Shown here one piece after another: positions 7,920 through 17,429 of a stretch of DNA of 64,000 nucleotides. The position numbers and the translations under genes were made by a program. Source of the DNA: Anaerolineales bacterium (GTDB taxonomy: Bacteria > Chloroflexota > Anaerolineae > 4572-78 > J111); NCBI GenBank assembly GCA_015075405.1, contig JABTUK010000006.1, forward strand, positions 372,001 through 436,000, in the 5' to 3' direction. Under the pieces are notes generated by a model, which saw only the letters and a list, made by a program, of their open reading frames with translations, searched no databases and was not told where the DNA came from. The stretch's first letter is position 1. Each line of letters opens with the position of its first letter.

Positions 7920-8782
7920 TTACTTTCACCTGTAGCAATTGGTCTGTTGGGGTCGGTGATCCAATCGCTCCAGGAGCCGACGTAAACGCGGGCCTCGCCC
8001 AGGCCGGCGTGGGCAAAGGCCAGGGCATTGTGGTTGGCCGTAACCCCGGAGCCGCAGTAAAAAACAGTCTGCGCGGCGGGCGTATCACCCACTAATTTCT
8101 CAAAACGCGCTCGCAACTGCTCTTTGGGCAGAAAGCGGCCATCCGGGCCGACATTTTCGAGCAGGGGCGCGGAAACGGCCCCCGGAATATGGCCGGCAAT
8201 CGGATCATAGCCCGCCTTTTCGCCGCGATATGTCTCGCCGCTGCGCGAGTCGATCAGCCGCCAGGCCGGATTGCTGCGAATGGCTTCCACCTCGGCCGCA
8301 TCCACCAGCAGTTCGGGCCGGGGTTGGGGTGTAAACGAGCGAGGGGAGCGAGTCTCCCGGCCGCTGCGACTGGGCCGGCCCTGGCTTTGCCACAAAGCCC
8401 AGCCGCCGTCCAGCACGGCTACGGCCTCATGACCCAGCCAGCGCAACATGCCCCACAACCGCGCCGCTATCGAGCCATTACCATTGTCGTAAGCCACCAC
8501 TTGCGCAGCAGAATCAATACCCCAGCTCGAAAAGGTCCGGGCAGTGGCATCAATGTCCGGCAGGGGGTGGCGGCCAGTCTGGCCGGGGATGATCGGCCCG
8601 CTCAAATCTTCATCCAGGTGAGCATAGACCGCGCCGGGGATGTGGGCTTGCCAATACTCCCGCCGGCCCTGTTCAGTATCATCCAGCGAGAAGCGACAGT
8701 CCACCATGACCCAGTCCGGGTCAGTCAGATGTTGGTAGAGTTCTTCAGTAGAAATAAGGGTTGTATATGGCACAGAAATCAT
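7901..8782 (-). CDS. sseA: Thiosulfate/3-mercaptopyruvate sulfurtransferase (two rhodanese domains)
   Basis: 293 residues, tandem rhodanese domains. The first, inactive domain has VDCRFSLDDTEQGRREYWQAHIPGAVYAHLDEDL. The second has LIDSRSGETYRGEK...GHIPGAV and the active-site loop CGSGVTA with the persulfide Cys at about residue 243. CGSGVTA is common to this two-domain class and does not by itself separate thiosulfate from 3-mercaptopyruvate as donor. The protein is cytosolic (no signal peptide). The last residues (NVMRDT) come from the shared hairpin arm, so the C-terminus has probably been remodelled by the repeat. Confidence 0.88.
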   Translation of the reverse strand: MISVPYTTLISTEELYQHLTDPDWVMVDCRFSLDDTEQGRREYWQAHIPGAVYAHLDEDLSGPIIPGQTGRHPLPDIDATARTFSSWGIDSAAQVVAYDNGNGSIAARLWGMLRWLGHEAVAVLDGGWALWQSQGRPSRSGRETRSPRSFTPQPRPELLVDAAEVEAIRSNPAWRLIDSRSGETYRGEKAGYDPIAGHIPGAVSAPLLENVGPDGRFLPKEQLRARFEKLVGDTPAAQTVFYCGSGVTANHNALAFAHAGLGEARVYVGSWSDWITDPNRPIATGESNVMRDT

Positions 8783-8791
8783 TCCTCTTTC

Positions 8792-8876
8792 AAATTGTCA
8801 ATTGTGAATTGTCAATGAGCCTCTGAGACTACCCATTCGTTCACAATTCACAATTCATTATTCACCATTCACAATT
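8792..8876. repeat. Word hairpin, TTGTGAATTGT family
   Basis: Left arm 8792-8815 (ATTGTCAATTGTGAATTGTC) and right arm 8840-8876 (ACAATTCACAATTCATTATTC and further copies). Related words occur at 22779-22846 and 51109-51296. Confidence 0.75.
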
Positions 8877-8878
8877 AA

Positions 8879-10480
8879 TCAGCGTAATACTGCCAGGGCA
8901 AAATTGGGCGACAGACTGCGGGTCTGGCCTTCTAGGGTCACCACCGCCGTGCCGAGGTTGGCGGCTTCGTCCATGGTCCCATACAAAAGGCGGTTCTCAT
9001 CGAGCCATTCCCAGGCCATCGTCACGCTGTTGTCGCTGACCAGGGTTTTGACCTCGCCGGTGTAGGGCGGCGTCACCAGGCTGATGACGCCGGGATTGGG
9101 TCGCGGCAGCTCTTGCTCATTGGCTTGGGCCAGCGTGGCTGAGACAAAAGCTAGGTTTCCGCTTGGCCCAAAGACCGGCGAGCCGATAAAGTCGGTGGCC
9201 GGCGAAGTGATGGTGACCAGCGGTTGGCCGTCGCTGCCCAGCACCGTCACCCCCTGACCGGCTTGAACATAAGCCAACACACCGTCGGGCGAAATATCGC
9301 CGATACAAATGGCCTGGCCTTCGGGACAGGCGAAGATGGGGCGCGGCTCACCGCCGCTCACCGGCAGGCTGTAGACGCTGTTGTAGCGCCCGCTAAAGCT
9401 GAACATCGCCCCGCCCAGGCCATCGGGCTGCAAGGCATAATATAAGGTGCTTTGGTCGGCTGAAAAGCGGATTGGCTCGACGTAGCTGAGAGGCTGTTCA
9501 ACCCCCTCCAGCAAAGCAATTTGATTGGAACCGTCCATCCCGGCCACCCACAAATCGCTGCGATACAAAGGGGGGTCCGCTTCAGTGGAAACGACCGCCC
9601 TCGACCAGGCTATTTTACCCCCCTCAGCCGAGACGGTAAAGTTGTACGGCCCAAACTCGGCCATATCCACGGAGGTAAAAGGGAGCGGCGTCTGCTCGCC
9701 CGTAGGGCTAAGCTGCCACACGGTGACCGTTTTGGCTTCCGGCTCATAGACCGCATAATAAATGTTGCCCCCTGCCGTAGCGATCCGGCCATAGGGCGGC
9801 TGGCTAAGCTGAAAGTTGCAGCTTGCGTCGCTGTCCGGGTCAAGCATCACCACCCCGCCGGGCCGCTCAAAATCTATGACCAATGCTGCTGGGCGGGGCA
9901 GATCGGGGCAGAGGCCCTCCGGGCCAATCACGATTGGCTCCGGGGTGGGCGGCGGGGCCGGTTGGGGCCGGATGCGCACCAGCAGGCTGTTGGCCCAGTC
10001 AAAAATAACCCCTTGCTGGGCTTCGTCAGCAGGGGTAGCACCCTGGCCGGTAAAGGTCAACGTGCTGGCCAGGCTGTCCGGCCCGCCGGGGTTGTCTTCA
10101 AAATTGAGTTGAAACTCGGCCAGATTTTGGACCCAACCCTGGAGTGAGGCCAGGTCGGGCGGGGCCAGTGTGCCGCTCAACTCCGCCGGTTCGGCGCACG
10201 AACGGCGCAAAAGGTAGCCTCCCGCCGCATCGAGCGTCAATTCATCGCAAAAGCCGACGATCCCACCTGACAAAGTAAAGACCAGGACCGGACTCGCCGC
10301 AGCCGCTTCGGGCGTGGCGGCCGGAGTAGAAGGAGGGGCAGCGGTTTCGGCGGGCGGAGGCGTAACGGCGGCTATCACCGTCGGGAGAGCAGCCGGGGCA
10401 ATGTCTTCAGAACGGGCCGAGCCGCCGCAAGCGGTTAGAAAGATGAGCAGGACCAGGGTAAAAAGTAGTTTTATGGGCAT
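8879..10480 (-). CDS. Lipoprotein with TolB-like propeller
   Basis: 533 residues. Lipoprotein signal with lipobox LTAC (Cys at about residue 18), then a Pro/Ala/Thr-rich linker (25-65). A domain of about 120 residues with two Cys (CDELTLDAAGGYLLRRSC) follows, and from about 190 a beta-propeller of PD40/TolB-like strands (SADQSTLYYALQ, SPDGVLAYVQ, FGPSGNLAFVS). It is predicted to sit on the outer face of the cytoplasmic membrane. Such propellers mediate binding; ligand unknown. It stands alone between the sulfurtransferase and the divergent type III methylase. Confidence 0.75.
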   Translation of the reverse strand: MPIKLLFTLVLLIFLTACGGSARSEDIAPAALPTVIAAVTPPPAETAAPPSTPAATPEAAAASPVLVFTLSGGIVGFCDELTLDAAGGYLLRRSCAEPAELSGTLAPPDLASLQGWVQNLAEFQLNFEDNPGGPDSLASTLTFTGQGATPADEAQQGVIFDWANSLLVRIRPQPAPPPTPEPIVIGPEGLCPDLPRPAALVIDFERPGGVVMLDPDSDASCNFQLSQPPYGRIATAGGNIYYAVYEPEAKTVTVWQLSPTGEQTPLPFTSVDMAEFGPYNFTVSAEGGKIAWSRAVVSTEADPPLYRSDLWVAGMDGSNQIALLEGVEQPLSYVEPIRFSADQSTLYYALQPDGLGGAMFSFSGRYNSVYSLPVSGGEPRPIFACPEGQAICIGDISPDGVLAYVQAGQGVTVLGSDGQPLVTITSPATDFIGSPVFGPSGNLAFVSATLAQANEQELPRPNPGVISLVTPPYTGEVKTLVSDNSVTMAWEWLDENRLLYGTMDEAANLGTAVVTLEGQTRSLSPNFALAVLR

Positions 10481-10584
10481 TATTGGGCTACCTGTTTTTG
10501 GAATATAACTTTACATAATTTTACTTGAGCTTGAGTTAAAGTTCAACTTCAATAGCGTTACACAACTACGCTTAATTTCATTGT

Positions 10585-10618
10585 TGTCTCATTGGGCCGT
10601 CCATTGTAAAATGAGACA
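10585..10618. promoter_or_regulatory. Inverted repeat in the leader of the type III methylase
   Basis: TGTCTCAT (10585-10592) and ATGAGACA (10611-10618) are perfect 8-bp inverted copies 48 bp before the chosen start of mod, followed by a T-rich stretch. It could be an attenuator or operator, or the trace of an IS end (some end in GGCTGTCTCA). Confidence 0.45.
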
Positions 10619-10665
10619 GCCTTTTTCTTTAATTGCGCCATTTCAAAATTTCTGTGAGTGACACA

Positions 10666-12624
10666 ATGAATAATTTGTTTAACGAACTAAAAGACCTGTT
10701 GGCCCAAGATGATCGTTTTATGGTGGATGACGACATCCTCAAGAACCAGGTGGTTGAGTTTGCCCTTAAGCTGGATAAGCCCCTGCTGAAATTGCTGTTG
10801 TCTCACCCTCGACTGAAGGAGTATTTTTTTGTAGACGTGGATGGGGTACTGGTTTTTGACCAAGAAATGTTCATCCGCTTTGTGAATAACAAAGCCTTTT
10901 TACCCGATTCTTATACCAGTTTTAAAAACAAAATCGGCCTGGCTGTTGGCGACGACTATTTACAAGAACGCCGCGAGGTGGTCCTGGCCTGGCCCTACAA
11001 AGATTGCGTTTTGCAGGGCGGACAGGATCAAGAGGATGCTAAACGAGACGAGATTTTCTGGAACGAGATTTTAGCCCCCGATGAGATTGACCGCCTCTTT
11101 GACCCCAAAGTGCTGACCGGCTTCAAACGCTACAACATTGAGGGTGAACACCCCGTAACAGAGATTGCCCCCACCGACAACCTGATTATTAAAGGCAATA
11201 ACCTGCTGGCCCTCCACTCGCTCAAGAGACGGTTTGCCGGGAAGGTCAAGCTGATTTATATTGATCCGCCCTATAATAATGGTGAAGATAGCTTTGGTTA
11301 CAATGACCGTTTTAACCACTCTACCTGGTTGACTTTTATAAAAAACAGATTAGAAGCGGCAAGAGAGTTATTGCAAGATAATGGGGTAATATTTATTCAC
11401 ATTGGCGACAGAGAACTTCATTATCTGAAAGTATTGACTGATGAAGTTTTTGGCCGAGACAATTTCATTGCTACCATACCGAGAAAAACCCGAAGTGGTA
11501 AAAGTGATGTCCCCTACAAACTATCGCAAGATTTTGATTGGATGATAGCTTATACAAAAAGGGCCTCACGAACTACAGAGCTTTTCCAAAGAACTGTGGA
11601 TAGAAAATATTACAAGTCTGATGACTTTCCTGATGATGAATGGCGGTTGACAGACTTGACTACTCAGAGAACTATTTATGAAAGGCCGAACTCAGATTTT
11701 ACCCTAATCAATCCAAGAAATGGTGAAGAATTTCCTGTAAATCCGAACCGATGTTGGGGAATTACAAAAGATTCAGTTGATGAATATTTGAGCAGAAAGA
11801 AAATTGTGTTTCCGGGAGATTATGATTTTTTGAACATCAAACAGCCAGCTATGCGGGTATTTAAATCCGAAGAAATTAAAAAAAGGGGGGAAGACTTTGA
11901 TAAGTCGTATGTTTCATCTGACTTTCTAAATCAGGCAATGGATGATTTTTTAAAGAACACAACAAATAAGAAGGGGACTGATGAAATAGTGGCCCTTTTC
12001 GGAGAAAAAGTATTTGCCTATCCTAAAAATGAATTGCTTTTGCAACGAATTATTGAATATACAACCGTAGAAAATGACATTGTGCTTGACTTTAATCTTG
12101 GCTCCGGTACTACCGCCGCCGTAGCCCACAAAATGGGAAGACAATATATCGGTATAGAGCAAATGGATTATGTCGAGACGATCACTATTGAACGACTTAA
12201 AAAAGTCGTCGGGCGCAGGGTTAAGGCCGAAGGCAAGTTGTTTGAGGAAATAGAGTTTGACCGGGGCGGCATTTCCCAAGATGTTGGTTGGCAGGGCGGC
12301 GGCAGTTTTGTCTACTGTGAGCTGATGCAGTGGAACCAACGCTACATTGACCAAATTGAAACCGCCGCGACCCAAAAAGAATTACAAACTATCTGGCAGG
12401 AGATGCAGGCGAAAGCCTTTTTGAGCTACCGGCTGGATGTGGCTCAATTCAACCAACATGCTGGTGATTTTGCCGACCTAAATCTTGATGATCAGAAGAA
12501 ATTTTTGCTGGAAACCCTGGACAAAAACCAGCTTTACGTGAATTTGAGTGAGATGGACGATGTCACTTACGGGGTCAGCGAGGTAGATAAAACCCTCAAC
12601 CGCCAATTCTACGAGCTGGAGTAA
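10666..12624 (+). CDS. mod: Type III restriction-modification methyltransferase (Mod)
   Basis: 652 residues from the ATG at 10666 (a TTG at 10633 is in frame but less likely). Beta-class adenine N6-methyltransferase: catalytic motif IV IDPPYNNGEDSF at about residue 200 comes before the S-adenosylmethionine motif LDFNLGSGTTAAVAHKMGRQ at about 474. The segment between them (about 270-430) is the likely target-recognition region and is richer in A/T than the flanks, a common sign of exchange. Mod methylates the asymmetric site and gives specificity to the Res subunit encoded 3 bp downstream. Confidence 0.92.
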   Translation: MNNLFNELKDLLAQDDRFMVDDDILKNQVVEFALKLDKPLLKLLLSHPRLKEYFFVDVDGVLVFDQEMFIRFVNNKAFLPDSYTSFKNKIGLAVGDDYLQERREVVLAWPYKDCVLQGGQDQEDAKRDEIFWNEILAPDEIDRLFDPKVLTGFKRYNIEGEHPVTEIAPTDNLIIKGNNLLALHSLKRRFAGKVKLIYIDPPYNNGEDSFGYNDRFNHSTWLTFIKNRLEAARELLQDNGVIFIHIGDRELHYLKVLTDEVFGRDNFIATIPRKTRSGKSDVPYKLSQDFDWMIAYTKRASRTTELFQRTVDRKYYKSDDFPDDEWRLTDLTTQRTIYERPNSDFTLINPRNGEEFPVNPNRCWGITKDSVDEYLSRKKIVFPGDYDFLNIKQPAMRVFKSEEIKKRGEDFDKSYVSSDFLNQAMDDFLKNTTNKKGTDEIVALFGEKVFAYPKNELLLQRIIEYTTVENDIVLDFNLGSGTTAAVAHKMGRQYIGIEQMDYVETITIERLKKVVGRRVKAEGKLFEEIEFDRGGISQDVGWQGGGSFVYCELMQWNQRYIDQIETAATQKELQTIWQEMQAKAFLSYRLDVAQFNQHAGDFADLNLDDQKKFLLETLDKNQLYVNLSEMDDVTYGVSEVDKTLNRQFYELE

Positions 12625-12627
12625 ATT

Positions 12628-15222
12628 ATGCCTTCACTCAGAGAAGAATTTGATACCCTGGTAAAATACACCGTTATCAAGCAAGATGTGCCGGGTTTCA
12701 TTGCCCAAAACCTCAACCCGGCCTTTGAACTGCGCCCCTATCAAATCAATGCTCTGGCCCGCTTTTTTTTCTACATCAACGACTTTAAAGACCGCGCCCG
12801 GCCCACCCAACTGCTCTTTCACATGGCCACCGGCAGCGGCAAAACACTAATTATGGCCGCCGCCATCCTGTATCTGTACGAGCGTGGTTATCGTCACTTC
12901 GTCTTTTTTGTCAACAGTACCAACATCATCGAAAAAACCCGTGATAACTTTCTCAACCCTCTATCATCCAAATATCTCTTTGCCGAACCAATCAAGTTTG
13001 GTCCCAAACAGGTCCAAATCAGGGAAGTTGAAAATTTTGAAATCGCCGGGCCGGATGATATCTCCATTTTGTTTACCACCATTCAAGGCTTGCATACCCG
13101 TCTCAATACCCCCCGCGAAAACGCCCTCACTTACCAGGACTTTGCCAACAAGCGTATTGTGCTAATCTCAGACGAGGCCCACCACATCAACGCCCTGACC
13201 AAAAGCAGCCTCACTCAAACTGAAGCGGAAGAGGAGAAAACCTGGGAGGCTACCGTTAACAAAATCTTTACTACCCACGTTGATAACCTCCTTTTGGAAT
13301 TTACCGCTACGGTTGAACTGAGCCACCCCGCCGTCAAAACCAAGTACGATAATAAAATTTTATACCAATATTCCCTCAAAGAATTTCGGGAAGATGGTTA
13401 CTCCAAAGAGGTTAAGGTTTTGCAGGCCGACTTGGAGCCGATTGACCGTGCTTTACAGGCGGTCGTTCTCAGCCAGTATCGGCGAAAAGTGGCCGAAAAA
13501 CGTCGTCTCCAAATGAAACCGGTCTTGCTGATGAAATCTCGTACTATTGCCGAGTCCGAAACTTTTGAAATTGAATTTCACACCGCCATTCGAGAACTGA
13601 CTACTGAACGGTTGCAAATCATCAAAGCCAAAGCTGCTGCGTCTAGTGTTCAACACGCCTTCCGCTATTTTGAAACTGAGGGTATCTCGCTGGAAAACCT
13701 TGTCACCGAAATTAAAGCAGACTTTAACCCCGACCATTGCTTATCGGTCAATTCCAAATCCGACAGCGAAGAAAAGCAGTTATTGGTCAACTCGCTGGAA
13801 GATCGCGACAATCAAATTCGGGTCGTCTTTGCCGTAGATAAGCTCAATGAAGGTTGGGATGTACTAAACTTATTTGATATTGTTCGCCTCTATGACACCC
13901 GCGATGCCAAGCAGGGACGACCAGGTCCTACCACGATTGCCGAAGCCCAATTGATTGGCCGGGGCGCCAGATATTTTCCGTTTCAACTCAACAAAGACCA
14001 AACCCGCCACAAACGCAAGTTTGATGAAGACCTGGACAATGAACTACGGGTACTGGAAGAACTGTACTACCACAGCGCCCACAACCCGCGCTACATTCAA
14101 GAATTGCGGCAGGCATTGGTTGAAACCGGCATTATGCCGGATAGAACCAGAGAAATTCAGGTCAAAATTAAAGAAAGTTTCAAGCAGTCGGATTTCTGGC
14201 AAAATGGAATGATCTTTCTCAACAAAAGAATCCGCAATGACCGGGCCAACATCACCGGCCTGTCTGATATCCAATTTACTGACCGCCACACCTACCGCCT
14301 GCGTACCGGCTTTGCTCAGGATAGCGTCGTATTTGAAGACTCCTCGAATGGCAGCAATGCCACCATGAGTCAAACCTACAATTTGTTAGATTTTGGCCCG
14401 CATCTTATTCGCAAAGCCCTCAACAAATTAACCTTTTACCATTTCGATAATCTCAAACAGTACTTTCCTCAGCTTGAGTCTATCACTCAATTTATAACGG
14501 CTGCTGATTTCTTGGGCCAAATTCAAATAGAGGTCATCGGCCCAGCCGAGCAAATCAACCGGCTATCACCTGCTCATAAGCTGGATACCACCTTACACGT
14601 TTTAACCCGCTTAAGCGCCGAAATTCAAACCGGCACAGCCGAATTTATTGGCACAAAAGAGTTTAAGCCGGAAGCTATTCAACTTTGCCTAAAAGACAAA
14701 ACTTTGAATATTGTGCTGGATGACACGGGTGATAAAGAGTTTGGGTGGGGGATGCGGGAAAGTAGAAATATAGAGTTGATTCTGGACTTACAAGGGCAGG
14801 ATTGGTATGTTTATGATGAAAACTATGGCACAGCAGAAGAAAAATACTTTGTCAAATTCATCTATAGCGCCATTGAAAAGCTAAAAAGGCGATACGATAC
14901 CATCTACTTGCTGCGTAATGAACGATTATTTCAAATCTACCGCTTCTCAGATGGTCGCGCTATCGAGCCGGACTTTGTGCTTTTCTTGATTGAAAATGCC
15001 TCCGGCAAATCAATCATGTATCAGCTATTCGTTGAACCCAAAGGGGCGCACCTGCTCAGAGAAGATAAATGGAAAGAGGATTTTCTAAAAGAGATTGAAC
15101 GAGAATACCAGATTCTCGTAATGTATGAAAGTAAAGAGTTCAAGCTCTACGGTATGCCCTTTTATAATGAACAATTGACAAAGACAGAATTTGAGAATAG
15201 TTTTAGCCAATTTTTGAGCTAA
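12628..15222 (+). CDS. res: Type III restriction enzyme Res subunit
   Basis: 864 residues. Superfamily 2 helicase/translocase: Walker A MATGSGKTL (about residues 66-74), DEAH box ISDEAHHIN (about 183-190), and helicase C-terminal motif VVFAVDKLNEGWDV (about 400). The C-terminal nuclease has the PD-(D/E)xK pattern with EPDFVLFL and FVEPKGAHLL (about residues 785-812). ATP-driven translocation with Mod leads to cleavage between two inversely oriented sites. The coding sequence is uninterrupted with all motifs present, so the Mod-Res system appears functional. Confidence 0.92.
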   Translation: MPSLREEFDTLVKYTVIKQDVPGFIAQNLNPAFELRPYQINALARFFFYINDFKDRARPTQLLFHMATGSGKTLIMAAAILYLYERGYRHFVFFVNSTNIIEKTRDNFLNPLSSKYLFAEPIKFGPKQVQIREVENFEIAGPDDISILFTTIQGLHTRLNTPRENALTYQDFANKRIVLISDEAHHINALTKSSLTQTEAEEEKTWEATVNKIFTTHVDNLLLEFTATVELSHPAVKTKYDNKILYQYSLKEFREDGYSKEVKVLQADLEPIDRALQAVVLSQYRRKVAEKRRLQMKPVLLMKSRTIAESETFEIEFHTAIRELTTERLQIIKAKAAASSVQHAFRYFETEGISLENLVTEIKADFNPDHCLSVNSKSDSEEKQLLVNSLEDRDNQIRVVFAVDKLNEGWDVLNLFDIVRLYDTRDAKQGRPGPTTIAEAQLIGRGARYFPFQLNKDQTRHKRKFDEDLDNELRVLEELYYHSAHNPRYIQELRQALVETGIMPDRTREIQVKIKESFKQSDFWQNGMIFLNKRIRNDRANITGLSDIQFTDRHTYRLRTGFAQDSVVFEDSSNGSNATMSQTYNLLDFGPHLIRKALNKLTFYHFDNLKQYFPQLESITQFITAADFLGQIQIEVIGPAEQINRLSPAHKLDTTLHVLTRLSAEIQTGTAEFIGTKEFKPEAIQLCLKDKTLNIVLDDTGDKEFGWGMRESRNIELILDLQGQDWYVYDENYGTAEEKYFVKFIYSAIEKLKRRYDTIYLLRNERLFQIYRFSDGRAIEPDFVLFLIENASGKSIMYQLFVEPKGAHLLREDKWKEDFLKEIEREYQILVMYESKEFKLYGMPFYNEQLTKTEFENSFSQFLS

Positions 15223-15296
15223 TTAAAGAGGGATCTGGTGTTGAATTCAAGGGTTTTTTTATTGACAACCCTCATCAACCTCCCAGGAGACAAGTT

Positions 15297-17318
15297 GTGT
15301 TGAAATTAAACCTATTTCCTCTCTGGTTGCTCCTACTCTCGCTAATCCTGGCCGGGCCGGCCAGGGCCGACGCCCCCCAACAGCGGCAGCCAACGGCGGC
15401 TTTTGAGCCGACGGAATGTATGTTTGAATTTCCCATTGCCCAGTATCTCTCGCCGGGTTCGCTGGGTTTCAAATGTGGTTATGTGACCGTGCCGGAACAG
15501 CACCGCGCCCCCAGTGGTCCAACCATCCGCCTGGCTGTGGCAATTCTGCCCAGCACCGCCGAAAATCCCGCGCCCGACCCGTTGTTTATGGCCCAGGGCG
15601 GGCCGGGCGGGTCGTCGCTGGAACTGTTTCCGCTGTTTATGCTCAACAACCCCATCCGGGAGGAGCGCGATATTGTCATCTTCGACCAGCGCGGCACGCT
15701 TTACTCCAAACCCAATCTGCTTTGCCCGGAGCTGGATAAGCTGACCAAAGAAACGCTGGCCCTCGACCTGAGCAAAGAAGAGGGCGAAAAGTTGAGCCTG
15801 GCCGCTTATCAAGCCTGCGGCGACCGGCTGACCGGCGAGGGAATCAACCTGGCCGCTTACAACAGCCTGGAAAACGCCGCCGATGTTAACGCAGTTCGGG
15901 CCGCCCTGGGTTATGACCAGATTAATTTCTATGGGGTTTCTTACGGCACCCTGTTGGGGCTGCACACCATGCGCGATTTTCCCGAAATTTTGCGCTCGGT
16001 GGTTTTGGATGCGGTGGTGCCGGCGCAGGGCAGTTTTTTGAATCAAACAGCTCGCTCTGCCAGCCGCGCCTTTCAGGAGGCTATCCAACTTTGCGCGGAC
16101 GACCCTGACTGTAACACGGCCTATCCCGACCTGGAAAACGTGATTTTTGAGGTAATGGGCCGGCTTAACGAAGAACCGGTGACGGTCCCAGTGACCGACC
16201 CGGAAACAGGTCAAACCTATCAAACCCTGGTCAACGGCGATTTGTTTCTCAATACGCTTTTTCTGGCTTTGTATGACCCGTCGCAACTGCCTATCTTTCC
16301 TACCATTGTTTATAACACCCGCGCCGGCGATTATGATTTGCTCTCCCGGTTGCTGCCCCTGCTGATTTTTCAGCCGACGGTCAGCGTGGGCATGTACCAG
16401 ACGGTTGTTTGTGCCGAGGAGACCAATTTCGACCCGGCCCGGATGCCGATTGAGGGGGTTCGGCCCGAACTAGCCACGCTTATGCGCGACAGCAATGAGA
16501 GCCTCTTCAAGGTGTGTGATTTGTGGCAGATCCCCAAGCTGGGGCCGCAGGCCAATGAACCCGTTGTCAGTGATGTTCCGACGTTGCTATTGTCGGGCCG
16601 TTTTGACCCCATTACCCCGGCTGCCTTTGCCGAGGCGGCAGCCAGGACGCTCAGCCAGAGCTACGCCTATACTTTCCCCAATACCAGCCACGGCGCGTTT
16701 CTGTTCAACGAATGTGCCAACGGTCTGGTTCAACAATTTCTGGACAACCCTGCCGTGCCCCCGAATGACAGTTGTATTGCCGCCGAGCCAACCACTTTCG
16801 ACATCCCTACGCCCGAAAAAGTGGTCATGACTCCGGCTCCGGCCCACGTGCTGGATTTGTTGAATGGGAAAAATTGGGGCGAATTGGTGGTGTTGCTGCT
16901 CAGTTTAGGGGTTCTGCTTTCGGTGGGGTTGATTTGGCCGCTGGCCTATTTTATCCGCAAAATGCGCGGGCGGCGGCCGGCAAATCAGCCGCCGGTAGTT
17001 GTCTCCTGGAGCGCCCTAACCCTGGTGGTGCTGATGGGAAGTTTGAGCCTGCTGTTTCTGATTGGTCTGGCGGGGCTGCTTTTTTCCAGCGACCTGTCCA
17101 CCTTGCTGGTGGGTATCCCCAGGGCGGGCGCGCCGTTGTTTGTGGTTCCGCCGTTGCTGCTCCTGTTGACGGCGGCCATTGTTGCGGTGGCTTCGGTGTT
17201 GTGGGTCAGAGGCTACTGGTCGGTCTGGCGGCGGGTCTACTATACCTTGTTGACGGTAGCGGCGCTGGGGTTGGTTGGGGTGTTAATTCAGTGGGAGATG
17301 ATGGGGGTGTTGCTTTAG
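15297..17318 (+). CDS. TAP-like alpha/beta hydrolase with C-terminal membrane domain
   Basis: 673 residues, GTG start behind CAGGAGA (about 15284-15290). Signal peptide (about 1-24) followed by an S33-type hydrolase of the tripeptidyl aminopeptidase class: oxyanion motif AQGGPGGSS, nucleophile elbow FYGVSYGT (about residue 213), Asp in LSGRFDPITP and His in NTSHGAF. After about residue 515 come four hydrophobic helices (about 525-550, 570-600, 608-640, 645-670). The membrane tail is unusual, since most TAP-like enzymes of about 500 residues end after the lid region. The hydrolase should face outside and release short peptides or hydrolyse esters; substrate unknown. Confidence 0.8.
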   Translation: MLKLNLFPLWLLLLSLILAGPARADAPQQRQPTAAFEPTECMFEFPIAQYLSPGSLGFKCGYVTVPEQHRAPSGPTIRLAVAILPSTAENPAPDPLFMAQGGPGGSSLELFPLFMLNNPIREERDIVIFDQRGTLYSKPNLLCPELDKLTKETLALDLSKEEGEKLSLAAYQACGDRLTGEGINLAAYNSLENAADVNAVRAALGYDQINFYGVSYGTLLGLHTMRDFPEILRSVVLDAVVPAQGSFLNQTARSASRAFQEAIQLCADDPDCNTAYPDLENVIFEVMGRLNEEPVTVPVTDPETGQTYQTLVNGDLFLNTLFLALYDPSQLPIFPTIVYNTRAGDYDLLSRLLPLLIFQPTVSVGMYQTVVCAEETNFDPARMPIEGVRPELATLMRDSNESLFKVCDLWQIPKLGPQANEPVVSDVPTLLLSGRFDPITPAAFAEAAARTLSQSYAYTFPNTSHGAFLFNECANGLVQQFLDNPAVPPNDSCIAAEPTTFDIPTPEKVVMTPAPAHVLDLLNGKNWGELVVLLLSLGVLLSVGLIWPLAYFIRKMRGRRPANQPPVVVSWSALTLVVLMGSLSLLFLIGLAGLLFSSDLSTLLVGIPRAGAPLFVVPPLLLLLTAAIVAVASVLWVRGYWSVWRRVYYTLLTVAALGLVGVLIQWEMMGVLL

Positions 17319-17344
17319 AGAATAGTGGAACGTGAGGGGTGAGG

Positions 17345-17395
17345 CATCTTACGTCTTGCGTCTTCCGTTTATTTTACGCAACACGCAACACGTGT
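17345..17395. repeat. Word hairpin, CGTGTTGCGT family
   Basis: Left arm TTACGTCTTGCGTCTTCCGT, loop TTATTTT, right arm ACGCAACACGCAACACGTGT; 3 mismatches over 18. The loop is nearly the same as in the copy at 36381-36423. Confidence 0.8.
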
Positions 17396-17429
17396 ATTAC
17401 TTGGGTAAGACTTTTCCAGCGGACTAACC

